The translations under genes and the position numbers were made by a program. Below the pieces are notes generated by a model. That model was not told the DNA's origin, searched no databases, and saw only the letters and a list, made by a program, of their open reading frames with translations. This document shows positions 9,191-18,032 of a stretch of DNA of 64,000 nucleotides, piece by piece. Numbering within the stretch: the stretch's first letter is position 1; every line of letters starts with the position of its first letter. The DNA comes from Kiloniellaceae bacterium (GTDB lineage Bacteria > Pseudomonadota > Alphaproteobacteria > Kiloniellales > J153), in NCBI GenBank assembly GCA_021776175.1, contig JAJFGJ010000016.1, positions 74,107-138,106 on the forward strand, read 5' to 3'.

Positions 9191-10261
9191 ATGACCGGTC
9201 CTCGCCGGCTGCTTCGCCTCGGTTTGCTGGTCATCGTTCCCGTGGCGGCGGTAGCCGCCAGCGCCTACTTCTATGCGCTCGGCGGCCGCCATGTGTCGAC
9301 CGACAACGCCTATGTGCGCGCCGACGTGGTCGCCATCAGTACCGAGATCGACGGCCGCGTCGCCCTGATTCTGGTCGACGACAACCAGTTCGTGTCGGCG
9401 GGTCAGCTCTTGTTCGAAATCGACCCCGAGCCGTTCCAGATCGAGTTCGCCGCCGCCGACGCCGAGCTGTCGATGGTCCGCCTGCAGATCGAATCCCTGC
9501 GCGCCCAGTACCGGGAAAGCGAGGTCGAAATCCGCGCCGCCAAAGAGCGCATCCGCTACCTCAAGCTAGAGTACGAGCGTCAGCGCGAATTGAGTTCCAG
9601 GGGCCACGGATCGCGCGCCCGCTTCGAGGCGGCGGAGCACGATCTTAAGACCGCGCGCCAGCACACCGATGCGCTCCGGCAGCGGGAACTTATGGTGATC
9701 GCCGATCTCGGCGGCGAACCGAACCTGCCCATGAAACAGCATCCCCGCTACATGCGGGCCCAGGCGGCACGCGATCGCGCCGCCCTCGATCTGGAACGCA
9801 CCTTGGTCCACGCGCCGCTATCTGGATATCTCGGCAATGTCACCCTTGAGGTTGGCGAGCAGGTGGAGGCCGGCGAAAGCGTGTTTCCCCTGGTCGCCAC
9901 CGGCGATCCCTGGGTCGAGGCCAACATGAAGGAGGTTCACCTGACCTATGTCGAGGTCGGGCAACCGGCGATAGTCGAGATCGACAGCTACCCGGATCAC
10001 GTCTGGAAGGCGTCCGTGGAGAGCATCAGCCCGGCCACCGGCGCCGAGTTCGCGCTGTTGCCGGCCCAAAATGCCACCGGCAACTGGGTCAAGGTGGTCC
10101 AGCGGGTACCGGTCAAGCTGCGCCTCAACCTGCCGCCCAACATGCCGCCGCTCAGAGCCGGCATGACGGCGACGGTGGAGATCGACACCGGTCACGAGCG
10201 CCCGCTTGGCGCTCTTATAGAGAGCGTGTTGGCGGGGACCGGCGGCGGCGATGGGCGCTGA
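9191..10261 (+). CDS. HlyD/EmrA-family membrane fusion protein
   Basis: The periplasmic adaptor of a multidrug efflux pump, 356 residues. One N-terminal membrane helix (about 10-32) is followed by the biotinyl-lipoyl half motif (VSTDNAYVRADVVAISTEIDGRV), a long coiled-coil hairpin (about 85-165), the second lipoyl half (LVHAPLSGYLGNVTLEVGEQVEAG) and a beta-barrel domain ending in LRAGMTATVEID. The ATG at 9191 follows a weak GGTGGG. A GTG at 9086 would add 35 residues with no sequence features and would read through the presumed promoter region. It overlaps the MFS gene by 11 bases, so the two are translationally coupled. Confidence 0.85.
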   Translation: MTGPRRLLRLGLLVIVPVAAVAASAYFYALGGRHVSTDNAYVRADVVAISTEIDGRVALILVDDNQFVSAGQLLFEIDPEPFQIEFAAADAELSMVRLQIESLRAQYRESEVEIRAAKERIRYLKLEYERQRELSSRGHGSRARFEAAEHDLKTARQHTDALRQRELMVIADLGGEPNLPMKQHPRYMRAQAARDRAALDLERTLVHAPLSGYLGNVTLEVGEQVEAGESVFPLVATGDPWVEANMKEVHLTYVEVGQPAIVEIDSYPDHVWKASVESISPATGAEFALLPAQNATGNWVKVVQRVPVKLRLNLPPNMPPLRAGMTATVEIDTGHERPLGALIESVLAGTGGGDGR

Positions 10262-11774
10262 AGGCGCAATCCCGCTGTCGCGGGCGCAGCGCTTTCTGAT
10301 CGTTATCGCGGGGGTCGGCGGCAGCGCCGTTTATGAGTTTATATGGACCATCGCCGGCGTGGCCTTGCCGCACATGCAGGGATCGTTCGCCGCCTCGCCC
10401 GATCAAATCGCCTGGGTGATGACGGCGTTCATCATGGGGACCGTGGTCACCATCGCCTGCACCGGGTGGCTCAGCGCCCGATTCGGCCGCAAGCGCGTGT
10501 ACCTGACCTCGATCGCCGGGTTTGCCGTCAGCCTATTGTTGTGCGGGTCGGCGACGACATTGCACGAAGAAGTCGTCTGGCGCTTGGCACAGGGAATTTT
10601 CGGCGCCGCCTTGCTGCCCCTCGGTCAGGCGATCACCGCCGACGCCTTTCCGCCCGACCGCCACGGCGCCGCCACCGCGATCTGGAGCATCGGCATCATG
10701 GGCGGCGCCATCATGGGACCGGTGGCCGGCGGCGCCGTGGTCGAGTTCCTGAGTTGGCCGTGGGTATTCTACCTTAATTTTCCGCTCGCCATCCTCGCCT
10801 TCGCCATCGCCGCGGCGGTATTGCCCAATTCCGAACCGGACCGCGACAACAAGCTGGACTGGTTCGGTTTCTCCGCCATCGTGATCGCGTTAACGGCGTT
10901 CCAGGTCATGTTCAACCGCGCCGAACGCCTCGATTGGTTCGCGTCCACGGAGGTCGTGACCGAATGCGTCATCGGGACCTTGGCCTTCTATCTCTTCGTC
11001 GCCCATTCGCTCACGGCGGAACGGCCGTTCTTCCGGCCTAGCTTGTTCCGCGACCGCAACTTCAACCTCGGCCTCGCCGCCGCCTTCGCCAACGGGACGG
11101 TGGTGACGCTGCCGCTCGTCATTATCCCGCTGATGCTCCAGCAGGTGGCCGGCTATCCGGCCCTCGACGCGGGATTGTTGATGTTCACGCGCGGTCTCGG
11201 TTTGATGATGTCGTCCGTCGTGCTGGCCCGCTTCGATCGTCAACTTCCGGCCAAACACGTGATGATCGCCGGCTTCGCGGTATTGTTGGTCACGGGCTTG
11301 GCGATGGCCGGCTGGACCGCCGACGTCAGTGCCCGGGAGGTCGCCTGGATTAATTTCGCGCAAGGCGCCGGCTCCGGCGCGGCGTTCATCGCCATCAACG
11401 CGCTGACCTTCTCGACCCTCGACGTGCGCCTGAAAACCGAAGGACTCGCCGTCTTCTACACGGTGCTCTTCACCGGTGCGACCATCGGCATCGCCGCCAT
11501 CGTCGCCGTGCTGACCCGCATGACGCAGGTCGCCCATGCCGTCGTCGGCGCTCACGTCAACCCCTTCAGCGAACGCTTCCGGTTGTTGGCGCCGCCGGAA
11601 ATCTGGGACCGCGGCGAGATCGCCGGACTTGCCGCCCTTGAGCAAGAAGTCATGCGCCAGGCGGAGATGATCGCCTACAGCGACAGTTTTCTGGTTGCCG
11701 CATTGATCCCGATCGCGGCGCTTCCCCTGGCGTTCCTATTTCGCGACCCAAATCCGGGAACCGCCGCCGATTGA
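10251..11774 (+). CDS. DHA2-type MFS drug efflux transporter (EmrB-like)
   Basis: A 507-residue inner-membrane proton/drug antiporter with about 14 hydrophobic segments. The first helix begins near residue 14. Motif A appears as GWLSARFGRKRVY after helix 2 (about 73-85), and the antiporter-type motif C region is IMGGAIMGPVAGG (about 147-159). Together with the preceding EmrA-like adaptor it should form a three-part pump with a TolC-type outer-membrane channel, which is not encoded here. The start ATG at 10251 lies inside the end of the adaptor gene. The divergent LysR regulator is its likely controller; the drug specificity cannot be read. Confidence 0.9.
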   Translation: MGAEGAIPLSRAQRFLIVIAGVGGSAVYEFIWTIAGVALPHMQGSFAASPDQIAWVMTAFIMGTVVTIACTGWLSARFGRKRVYLTSIAGFAVSLLLCGSATTLHEEVVWRLAQGIFGAALLPLGQAITADAFPPDRHGAATAIWSIGIMGGAIMGPVAGGAVVEFLSWPWVFYLNFPLAILAFAIAAAVLPNSEPDRDNKLDWFGFSAIVIALTAFQVMFNRAERLDWFASTEVVTECVIGTLAFYLFVAHSLTAERPFFRPSLFRDRNFNLGLAAAFANGTVVTLPLVIIPLMLQQVAGYPALDAGLLMFTRGLGLMMSSVVLARFDRQLPAKHVMIAGFAVLLVTGLAMAGWTADVSAREVAWINFAQGAGSGAAFIAINALTFSTLDVRLKTEGLAVFYTVLFTGATIGIAAIVAVLTRMTQVAHAVVGAHVNPFSERFRLLAPPEIWDRGEIAGLAALEQEVMRQAEMIAYSDSFLVAALIPIAALPLAFLFRDPNPGTAAD

Positions 11775-11887
11775 CGCCTCCCCTCACGGCCCCGGAGCAA
11801 GAGATGCGAAAACTCTGGCTTTGCCGGAACGGATAGAGTTTTAAGAAGTATCAATAGGCGGCAAGGCGGGGAGTGGCGAGGAATCCG

Positions 11888-12883
11888 ATGAAAGACGGTC
11901 AGGCGGCGGGCACGGCGGTGCTGGTCAATCCCGCCGGGAATGTATTGGGGATCGCCTGCGCGATCGGCGCGGTGATCACCTTCACCACCCAGGACATGGC
12001 GATCAAATGGCTCAGCGGCGACTATCCGCTGCACGAGATCATTCTCGTCCGCGCCCTGGTGGCGATTACCCTGACCCTCTCCATCCTGGTGCCCCTGGAG
12101 GGCGGATACCGCAATTTGCGCACCAAGCGCCTGCCGCTTCACCTACTGCGCGGCTTGGCGGTGGTGATCGCGAACACGGCCTTCTTTACCGGTCTCGCGA
12201 CCCTGCCGCTGGGCGAGGCGACGGCGATATTCTTCGTCGCGCCGCTTTTTATCACCGCTCTTTCCGTGCCGCTCCTGGGCGAGCGTGTCGGGCCGCGCCG
12301 CTGGTTCGTTATTCTGGTCGGCCTCGGCGGGGTCACGGTGATGCTGCGCCCCGGTGGCGAGGGCTTTCAGCCGGCCTATCTGCTGCCCCTGGCCGCGGCC
12401 CTGGCCTATGCCCTGTTGCAGATCATGACCCGCAAGCTGGGGATGGCCGAGAAAGCTTCGACCATGGCCTTTTATATCCAGCTCACCTTCGTGGCGGTCA
12501 GCGGCGCCATTGGGCTCACCCTGGGCGATGGGGGCTTGGCCGGCCGTGGCGGCCCAAGTCTGGAGTTCCTGCTACGGGCGTGGGTTTGGCCAAGCGCCGG
12601 GGACGCCATGATCATGCTCGCCATCGGCTGCCTCAGCGGGATGGGGGGCTATCTGATCAGCCAGGCCTACCGGATTTCGGAAGCCGCCCTGGTGGCCCCC
12701 TTCGAATACACGGCCTTGCCTCTGGCGATCTTTTGGAGCGTTCTTCTCTGGGGCGACTGGCCTGATCCGACCGCCTGGCTCGGGATCGCCCTCATCGCCG
12801 GCGCCGGCCTCTACGTCTTTTACCGCGAAGGCGTGCGCGGCCGCAGAATCGTTCTCCGACGGCCGATATTTCGCAACAGATAG
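11888..12883 (+). CDS. EamA/DMT-family transporter
   Basis: A 331-residue inner-membrane carrier with ten hydrophobic segments arranged as two EamA repeats (about 20-155 and 165-305). Typical wording is seen in TQDMAIKWLSGDYPLHEIILVRAL, LPLGEATAIFFVAPLFITALSVPLLGE and EAALVAPFEYTALPLAIFWS. Members export or import small metabolites, and this one's cargo is unknown. I chose the ATG at 11888, preceded by CGAGGA at six bases, over the GTG at 11873. It is separated by 113 bases from the MFS gene, so it may form its own unit. Confidence 0.88.
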   Translation: MKDGQAAGTAVLVNPAGNVLGIACAIGAVITFTTQDMAIKWLSGDYPLHEIILVRALVAITLTLSILVPLEGGYRNLRTKRLPLHLLRGLAVVIANTAFFTGLATLPLGEATAIFFVAPLFITALSVPLLGERVGPRRWFVILVGLGGVTVMLRPGGEGFQPAYLLPLAAALAYALLQIMTRKLGMAEKASTMAFYIQLTFVAVSGAIGLTLGDGGLAGRGGPSLEFLLRAWVWPSAGDAMIMLAIGCLSGMGGYLISQAYRISEAALVAPFEYTALPLAIFWSVLLWGDWPDPTAWLGIALIAGAGLYVFYREGVRGRRIVLRRPIFRNR

Positions 12884-12935
12884 GGCCGCGAAAGCCGCGA
12901 TTTCCAGTCGATCTCGGCGGCGGCGCCGGTTCCGG

Positions 12936-13808
12936 TCACGCGCCGGCCAAGCGCAGCATCAGCGGCTGGTGATCGGAGGCATCCGTATTTGTGTCGACGG
13001 TGACCTCCCGCGCGGCCCGTGCGACCCTATCCGTGACAAAGAAGAAATCGCGGCAATGGGGTCCCTGCGGCCACTGATCGCGGTCGTGGATACCGCAGGT
13101 CGGATCGTGGGGGTGGCCGGGATGTACGACCCGCCAGGCATCTTGAAAGGGCGCGGCGCCCTCGGCCAGTGGCGCCAACATTACGGCGTACTCGTCGAAG
13201 TCCGTCTCCATGTTGAAGTCGCCGCACATGACGCAGTCCTCGGGCCGCGCCAAGTCCCGGTAGGGCCCGGCCGCTTCCGTCTTCGGCGGGTTGCGCAGGT
13301 TCGAAACGATCTCGCGGTGGATGTCTCGTAGCCGCTCGATCTGGGCCCGCCGTTGGATCGCGGAATGAAATTCCAGGTGGGTGTTGACCACCCGCAAGGG
13401 GCCTTGGGCGGTGGCGACGGTGACCTCGGTCGCCTGACGCGCCATGTGACGGACCCCGCCTTCGGCCGGTTGCGGCAGGGCGTGGCGAAAGACCGAGACT
13501 ATGGGCAGGCGCGTCAGGATCGCGTTGCCGAACTGCCAGCTCGGATCGCCGGCCTCTATGGCGGCGCCGAAGACTGTCGCGTGACCGGGGAACAGGGCCG
13601 CGATCTGGGCGATCTGATCCGGCGCGCCCTCGCCCACATTCTCACTCTCACCCTGGCCCTCGATAAGCGCCAGGTGACGCGAGATTTCCTGCAGGCAGAT
13701 AACGTCCGCATCGCCCATGGCCTTGATCGCGGCGGCGATCCGCTCGAGCGAGACAACCCCATCGGTGCCCTTGCCGTTCTGGATGTTCCAGGAAAGGACG
13801 GTCGTCAT
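12936..13808 (-). CDS. Endonuclease/exonuclease/phosphatase (EEP) family phosphodiesterase
   Basis: A 290-residue metal-dependent hydrolase without a signal peptide, so cytoplasmic. EEP signatures are SWNIQNGKG at the N-terminus (metal-binding Asn), CLQEISR with the catalytic Glu (about residue 41), GDFNMETDFDEY (about 195) and the terminal SDHQPLML with the Asp-His pair. It is the last gene of a Ugp-type operon and overlaps the upstream permease gene by four bases (ATGA), so it is translated with it. In the classical ugp operon this last place is held by UgpQ, a glycerophosphodiester phosphodiesterase of a different fold. A matching role on an imported phosphodiester is inference from position. 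Confidence 0.85.
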   Translation of the reverse strand: MTTVLSWNIQNGKGTDGVVSLERIAAAIKAMGDADVICLQEISRHLALIEGQGESENVGEGAPDQIAQIAALFPGHATVFGAAIEAGDPSWQFGNAILTRLPIVSVFRHALPQPAEGGVRHMARQATEVTVATAQGPLRVVNTHLEFHSAIQRRAQIERLRDIHREIVSNLRNPPKTEAAGPYRDLARPEDCVMCGDFNMETDFDEYAVMLAPLAEGAAPFQDAWRVVHPGHPHDPTCGIHDRDQWPQGPHCRDFFFVTDRVARAAREVTVDTNTDASDHQPLMLRLAGA

Positions 13809-14635
13809 TTAATCCCCGCATGCATGAAGGACTGCACGAACTGGCGCTGGAACAGCAGGAAGGCGATCAGCAAGGGGGCCACCGACAACAGGGTCGCCGC
13901 CGAGATGATGGACCAATCGACCCCGGACTCCGGGGCGCCGAAAACCCCGAGCCCCACGGTCAGAGGGCGGGTTTCCACCGAGTTGGTGATGACCAGGGGC
14001 CACAGGAAGTTATTCCAGTGGTGGCTGATCGATACCAGCCCATAGGCCAGGTACGTCGGGCGGGCCAGCGGCACATAAACCTTCATCAAAATACCGAAGG
14101 CGCCGCAACCCTCCAGCCGGGCGGCATCCTCCAGTTCCTTGGGCGTCGACTTGAAAGCCTGGCGCAACAGGAAGATACCGAAGGCGCTGGCCATGTAGGG
14201 CAAACCGATGCCGAGAATGGTATCGACCAGGTTCATGTCGGCCAGGGTGCCGTAATTCTCGACGATCAGAATTTCGGGCGTGATCATCAATTGCACCAAG
14301 ACCAGGGCGAAGGCGATGTCGGAGCCGAAAAAACGGTAGCGGGCGAAGGCATAGGCGGCCAGGGTGCCGACAACCATCTGGGCGGCCAGCAACATGGTGA
14401 CCAATATGAAGGTGTTGAGCCCGTAGCGCAGGAACGGTGCCTGAGACAGGGCCTCGCGGAAATTGTCGAGGGTCAGCGGCGCCAGGATATCGAAGTGGAT
14501 GGAGTACTCGCTGGCGTGGAAGGCGGCCCAGAAGGCATAGAGCAGCGGCGATATCCACAACAGGGCCAGCGCCCAGGCGGCCACGGTTTCGAGGGCGTCG
14601 TGAAAGCTCCAGGCCCTTGGCGCGGATCCGGTCAT
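13805..14635 (-). CDS. ugpE: ABC transporter permease, UgpE-like
   Basis: One of two inner-membrane permease subunits of a carbohydrate-uptake-1 family importer, 276 residues with six predicted helices. The EAA loop that docks on the ATPase is visible as EDAARLEGCGAFGILMKVYVPLARP (about residues 160-185). FAARLE-type spacing and the N-terminal WAALLWISPLLYAFWAAFHASEY are typical of the MalG/UgpE branch. It overlaps UgpA upstream and the EEP gene downstream by four bases each, a tightly coupled operon. The glycerol-3-phosphate specificity implied by the symbol rests on family resemblance and the GlpR-like regulator upstream. Confidence 0.85.
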   Translation of the reverse strand: MTGSAPRAWSFHDALETVAAWALALLWISPLLYAFWAAFHASEYSIHFDILAPLTLDNFREALSQAPFLRYGLNTFILVTMLLAAQMVVGTLAAYAFARYRFFGSDIAFALVLVQLMITPEILIVENYGTLADMNLVDTILGIGLPYMASAFGIFLLRQAFKSTPKELEDAARLEGCGAFGILMKVYVPLARPTYLAYGLVSISHHWNNFLWPLVITNSVETRPLTVGLGVFGAPESGVDWSIISAATLLSVAPLLIAFLLFQRQFVQSFMHAGIK

Positions 14636-15516
14636 CGGTAGTGAACCCGCCGGTCGAGCACGAAGAACTGCCCCAGAGCCATGATCGCGAGCAGGGCTAG
14701 AAGGATAACGGTCAAGGTCGCCGCGTAGGCCGTGTCGAAGTAGGAAAAAGCGCTTTCGAAAATATAATAGAGCAACAGATTGCTGGCATTGTTCGGCCCC
14801 CCTTTGGTCAGTACGAACAGGTGATCGACCAGCTTGAAGGAATTGAGCACGGCGTTGATCAGCACGAACAACGTGGTCGGCATCAGCAGCGGGAACAGCA
14901 CCCGGCGGAAAAAGTACCAGCGCGACGCGCCTTCCAGTTTCGCGGCCTCGCGCAATTCGGGCGGGATGTGCTGCAGGGCCGCGAGATAAAAGATCATGAA
15001 GAATCCGGCTTCCTTCCAGACCGTCATGACGATGATCGCCGGCAGCACGGTAGCGGGGTCGCCCAACCAGTTGTGCCCGGCAATGCCGAACCAGCCGGCG
15101 ATTTGGTCAATCAGGCCGATATCGGGCGAATAGAAAAACAGCCAGATATTCGCCACCGCGATCATGGGCAGGATGGTCGGCGTGAAAAAGGCCATGCGCA
15201 CCAAGGCACGCCCGGGCATGGCGCGGTTGACCAAGAGCGCCATGGCGATGGCCAAGGCGATGGAGGTGGGGATGGTCCCCAGGGCGAACCACAAGTTGTT
15301 GACCAGGACCTTCCAGAAAACCGGGTCCTCGATCATGGTTTCGTAGTTGGCCAGGCCGACGAATCGCGAGGGGCGGATCGCCGTGCCCTTGGAAAACAGG
15401 CTGTTGATGACGGTGGCTACCGTCGGGTAGTGCGTGAAGGCGACGAGCAGCACGACCGCCGGTGTCAGCAGCAGCCATCCATGCACGTGCATCATGATGT
15501 TTCGCGGCGGAAACAT
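14632..15516 (-). CDS. ugpA: ABC transporter permease, UgpA-like
   Basis: The other permease subunit of the Ugp-type importer, 294 residues with six helices. The EAA loop is ELREAAKLEGASRWYFFRRVLFPLL (about residues 190-214), and GPNNASNLLLYYIFESAF near the end is typical of the MalF/UgpA branch. Start is the ATG at 15514-15516 after AGGGA. It overlaps the UgpE gene by four bases. It is separated from the binding-protein gene by 83 bases that carry a strong terminator hairpin (15544-15586), so the permeases are expected to be made at lower level than the binding protein. Confidence 0.86.
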   Translation of the reverse strand: MFPPRNIMMHVHGWLLLTPAVVLLVAFTHYPTVATVINSLFSKGTAIRPSRFVGLANYETMIEDPVFWKVLVNNLWFALGTIPTSIALAIAMALLVNRAMPGRALVRMAFFTPTILPMIAVANIWLFFYSPDIGLIDQIAGWFGIAGHNWLGDPATVLPAIIVMTVWKEAGFFMIFYLAALQHIPPELREAAKLEGASRWYFFRRVLFPLLMPTTLFVLINAVLNSFKLVDHLFVLTKGGPNNASNLLLYYIFESAFSYFDTAYAATLTVILLALLAIMALGQFFVLDRRVHYR

Positions 15517-15543
15517 TCGATTCCCTAAAGTGTCTGGATCCGT

Positions 15544-15586
15544 AAAAAAACGGGGAGTGGAACGGGAAGGTTTCGTTCCACTCCCC
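15544..15586 (-). terminator. Intra-operon terminator/attenuator between ugpB and ugpA
   Basis: Read on the minus strand, a perfect 13-bp stem (15574-15586 with 15552-15564, arm GGGGAGTGGAACG) with a nine-base loop is followed almost directly by seven T residues (15544-15550). It lies 13 bases past the ugpB stop and before ugpA. It should terminate a large share of transcripts and protect the ugpB mRNA 3' end. Confidence 0.85.
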
Positions 15587-15599
15587 CCTTCGCGCGGTG

Positions 15600-16892
15600 T
15601 TAGCGGTAGGACTTGAGCAGGCGGTCGGCGGTTGCCTGAGCTTCCTTCAGTGCCGCCGCTGGGCTCAAGGCGTCGGTCAGCGCCGCCTGGATAGCGTCAT
15701 CCAACGCCTTGCGCACCCGGCCGGTTTGATAGGTCGATAGCTCGGCCGTCGCGAACTCCAGTTGGTCGCGCGCCACCGCGGCATACGGGAATCCCTTGAC
15801 GTAGTCCTGTAGTTTCTGGGTGTCGTAAGTCGCCTGGCTAATTCCCATATAGCCGGTCTTCATGGACCATTCGGCCGAGCGCTCGGGGCTGGTCATGAAC
15901 TTGATCAGTTTCATGGCCGCCGTGCGTTCCGCCGGTGTGGTCTTCTTGAAAATGTAGAAGTTGCCGCCGCCGGTCGGCGTGCCGCGGCGCTTGTTGGCCG
16001 GTAACATGGCGACACCGAAGTCGAACTTGGCTTTCTTCTTCACGACGGTCAAGTTGCCGGTGGAATGCCACATGATGGCGGTCTTGCCCTCGAGGAAGTT
16101 CTTGCGCAGGGTGCCCCATTCGATCGTGCCCTTGGGCATGACCTTGTGCTTCGCGCCCAGGTCCTTCCAGAACTGCAAGGCCTCGATCGTCGCCGGAGCG
16201 TCGAAGTTGGTTTGGTCGCCGGCGCGGTTCATGAGTACCTGATCGTTCTGCATGGTCAGGGCGCCGAACATCCAGTACGGATATCCGGTCGAGGGAATCA
16301 TCATGCCCCACTGGGAACCGTCGCCCTTGGTCAACTTCTTACCCGTGGCGATCAGTTCGTCCCACGACGCCGGGGCCTTATCCGGGTCCAAACCGGCGGC
16401 GCGGAAGGCATCTTTGTTGTAGTACATGACGATGGTCGAACGCTGGAACGGAATGCCCCAGGTCTTTCCCCCCGTAGCGCCGTTTTCCATCAGGGTCGAA
16501 TAGAACGACTTCAGCCAGGCCCGATCGGCGTCGGTCGTGACGATGTCGTCGAAGGCAACGATGGCGTCTTGTTCGATCAGCTCGTAAAGATCGATCGAGA
16601 ACATCACCGAAAGTTGCGCCGGCTTACCGCTTTTCAGGGCCGCGAGCGCCTTGATGCGGGCGTCGTTGTAATTGCCGGCATAGATGGCTTTGACGTTGAT
16701 GTCGGGATTTTGCTTCATGAAATCCGCGACCATGCCATCGATGATCTTGGTCAAGGGACCGCCGACCGCGACAGGATAATACATGCTCAGATCGGTCTTG
16801 GCCTGGGCGGCGGTCGGGACGCCGGCGGCCATGACAGACATGCAGACCGACATGGCGACGCCGGTAAGCGCCTTTTTCATTATGTTGAACAT
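15600..16892 (-). CDS. ugpB: Extracellular solute-binding protein, UgpB-like
   Basis: The periplasmic receptor of the importer, 430 residues. A signal peptide is clear (KK, then hydrophobic TGVAMSVCMSVMAAGV, cleavage near AQA-K). The mature protein has the family-1 binding-protein fold: YYPVAVGGPLTKIIDGMVADFMKQNPDINVKAIYAGNY near the start, GIPFQRSTIVMYYNKDAFRAAGLDP in the middle, and GGGNFYIFKKTTPAERTAAMKLIKFM. These match the glycerol-3-phosphate/glycerophosphodiester branch. I prefer the ATG at 16892 with GGAGAGGA upstream; a later ATG at 16880 lacks a ribosome site. It is first after the ATPase gene in the operon and followed by a strong terminator. Confidence 0.87.
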   Translation of the reverse strand: MFNIMKKALTGVAMSVCMSVMAAGVPTAAQAKTDLSMYYPVAVGGPLTKIIDGMVADFMKQNPDINVKAIYAGNYNDARIKALAALKSGKPAQLSVMFSIDLYELIEQDAIVAFDDIVTTDADRAWLKSFYSTLMENGATGGKTWGIPFQRSTIVMYYNKDAFRAAGLDPDKAPASWDELIATGKKLTKGDGSQWGMMIPSTGYPYWMFGALTMQNDQVLMNRAGDQTNFDAPATIEALQFWKDLGAKHKVMPKGTIEWGTLRKNFLEGKTAIMWHSTGNLTVVKKKAKFDFGVAMLPANKRRGTPTGGGNFYIFKKTTPAERTAAMKLIKFMTSPERSAEWSMKTGYMGISQATYDTQKLQDYVKGFPYAAVARDQLEFATAELSTYQTGRVRKALDDAIQAALTDALSPAAALKEAQATADRLLKSYR

Positions 16893-16976
16893 CGGATACG
16901 AATCCTCTCCTGTAAGTTTCACCTCAAGGGATTGAGGGTTCCCAATCCCGCGCGAACAACCGGCATGACACGGGGG

Positions 16977-18032
16977 TCACGCCGGCACTGGCGGTACGGC
17001 CTCCTTGCCTCCCCGCCTTATGCCTTTTTCGTCAAACAGATGTATATCGCCGGGCCGCCAGGCGACTCGCAGCTTCGCGCCCAGGGCGGCCGTGGCCTGG
17101 CCGGCGATCCGGGCCATTAGATTCTGCGACCCGTGACGCAGGCGCAGCACCGTCTCGGCGCCCATGTAGTCAACGGCTGTAACCTCGACGGCCAGACCCT
17201 GTTCGGCGAAGTGGATGTTTTCCGGGCGCACGCCCAGCAACCAGTCTGGCGCGCCCGGCGGGACGGCCCCATTCAACGCGCCGCCATCCTCGATCTGGCC
17301 GAGGCGCATGACGTTCATGGGCGGCATCCCGAGGAAACGGGCGGCGAAGGTCGTGGCCGGGGTCTCGTAGAGTTCGGCGGGCGTGCCGATTTGCTCGATC
17401 CGCCCATCCTTCAATAGCACCACCTGATCGGCCATGGACATGGCCTCGATCTGATCGTGGGTGACGTAGACCATGGTCAAGGCCAGCTTGCGCTGCAGGG
17501 AATGAATCTCGTCGCGCATCTCGGCGCGCAGCTTGGCGTCCAGGTTCGATAGAGGCTCGTCCATCAGGCATACAGGCTGATTGGCGACGATCGTCCGGGT
17601 CAGGGCCACCCGCTGGCGCTGCCCGCCCGACAGATTGGCGGGCTTGCGGTCGAGCAACTCCTCCAGGCCGACCATGCGCGCCGCCTCGATCAGGCGCTTG
17701 TCGCGTTCGTCCCGCGGCACCCGGCGCACTTTCAGCCCGAACAGGATATTCTCACGCACGTTCAAATGCGGAAACAGAGCGTAAGACTGGAACACCATGG
17801 AGACACCGCGCTTGGCGGCGTCCTGATGGGTGACGTCGCGCCCAGCGATATGCACTTGCCCCGCGCCGACGTCCTCGAGGCCGGCGATCATGCGCAAGAT
17901 GGTCGACTTGCCGCAGCCCGAGGGTCCCAGCAGCACGGTCAGGGTGCCTTGCGGCACTTGAAACGAAACATCGTCGACGGCGTGGAAATTTCCCCACTTC
18001 TTGACCAGGTTCCGGATTTCAATTCCCTTCAT
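16977..18032 (-). CDS. ugpC: ABC transporter ATP-binding protein, UgpC/MalK-like
   Basis: The cytoplasmic ATPase of the importer, 351 residues. It has Walker A GPSGCGKST (about 37-45), the Q-loop FQSYALFPH, the signature LSGGQRQR, Walker B VCLMDEPLSNLD and the switch histidine in YVTHDQ. A C-terminal regulatory OB-type domain (about 240-335) identifies the MalK/UgpC branch. Its start overlaps the end of the regulator gene by four bases (ATGA), an unusual order in which the regulator heads the operon and is coupled to the ATPase. An 84-base gap separates it from ugpB. Confidence 0.9.
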   Translation of the reverse strand: MKGIEIRNLVKKWGNFHAVDDVSFQVPQGTLTVLLGPSGCGKSTILRMIAGLEDVGAGQVHIAGRDVTHQDAAKRGVSMVFQSYALFPHLNVRENILFGLKVRRVPRDERDKRLIEAARMVGLEELLDRKPANLSGGQRQRVALTRTIVANQPVCLMDEPLSNLDAKLRAEMRDEIHSLQRKLALTMVYVTHDQIEAMSMADQVVLLKDGRIEQIGTPAELYETPATTFAARFLGMPPMNVMRLGQIEDGGALNGAVPPGAPDWLLGVRPENIHFAEQGLAVEVTAVDYMGAETVLRLRHGSQNLMARIAGQATAALGAKLRVAWRPGDIHLFDEKGIRRGGKEAVPPVPA

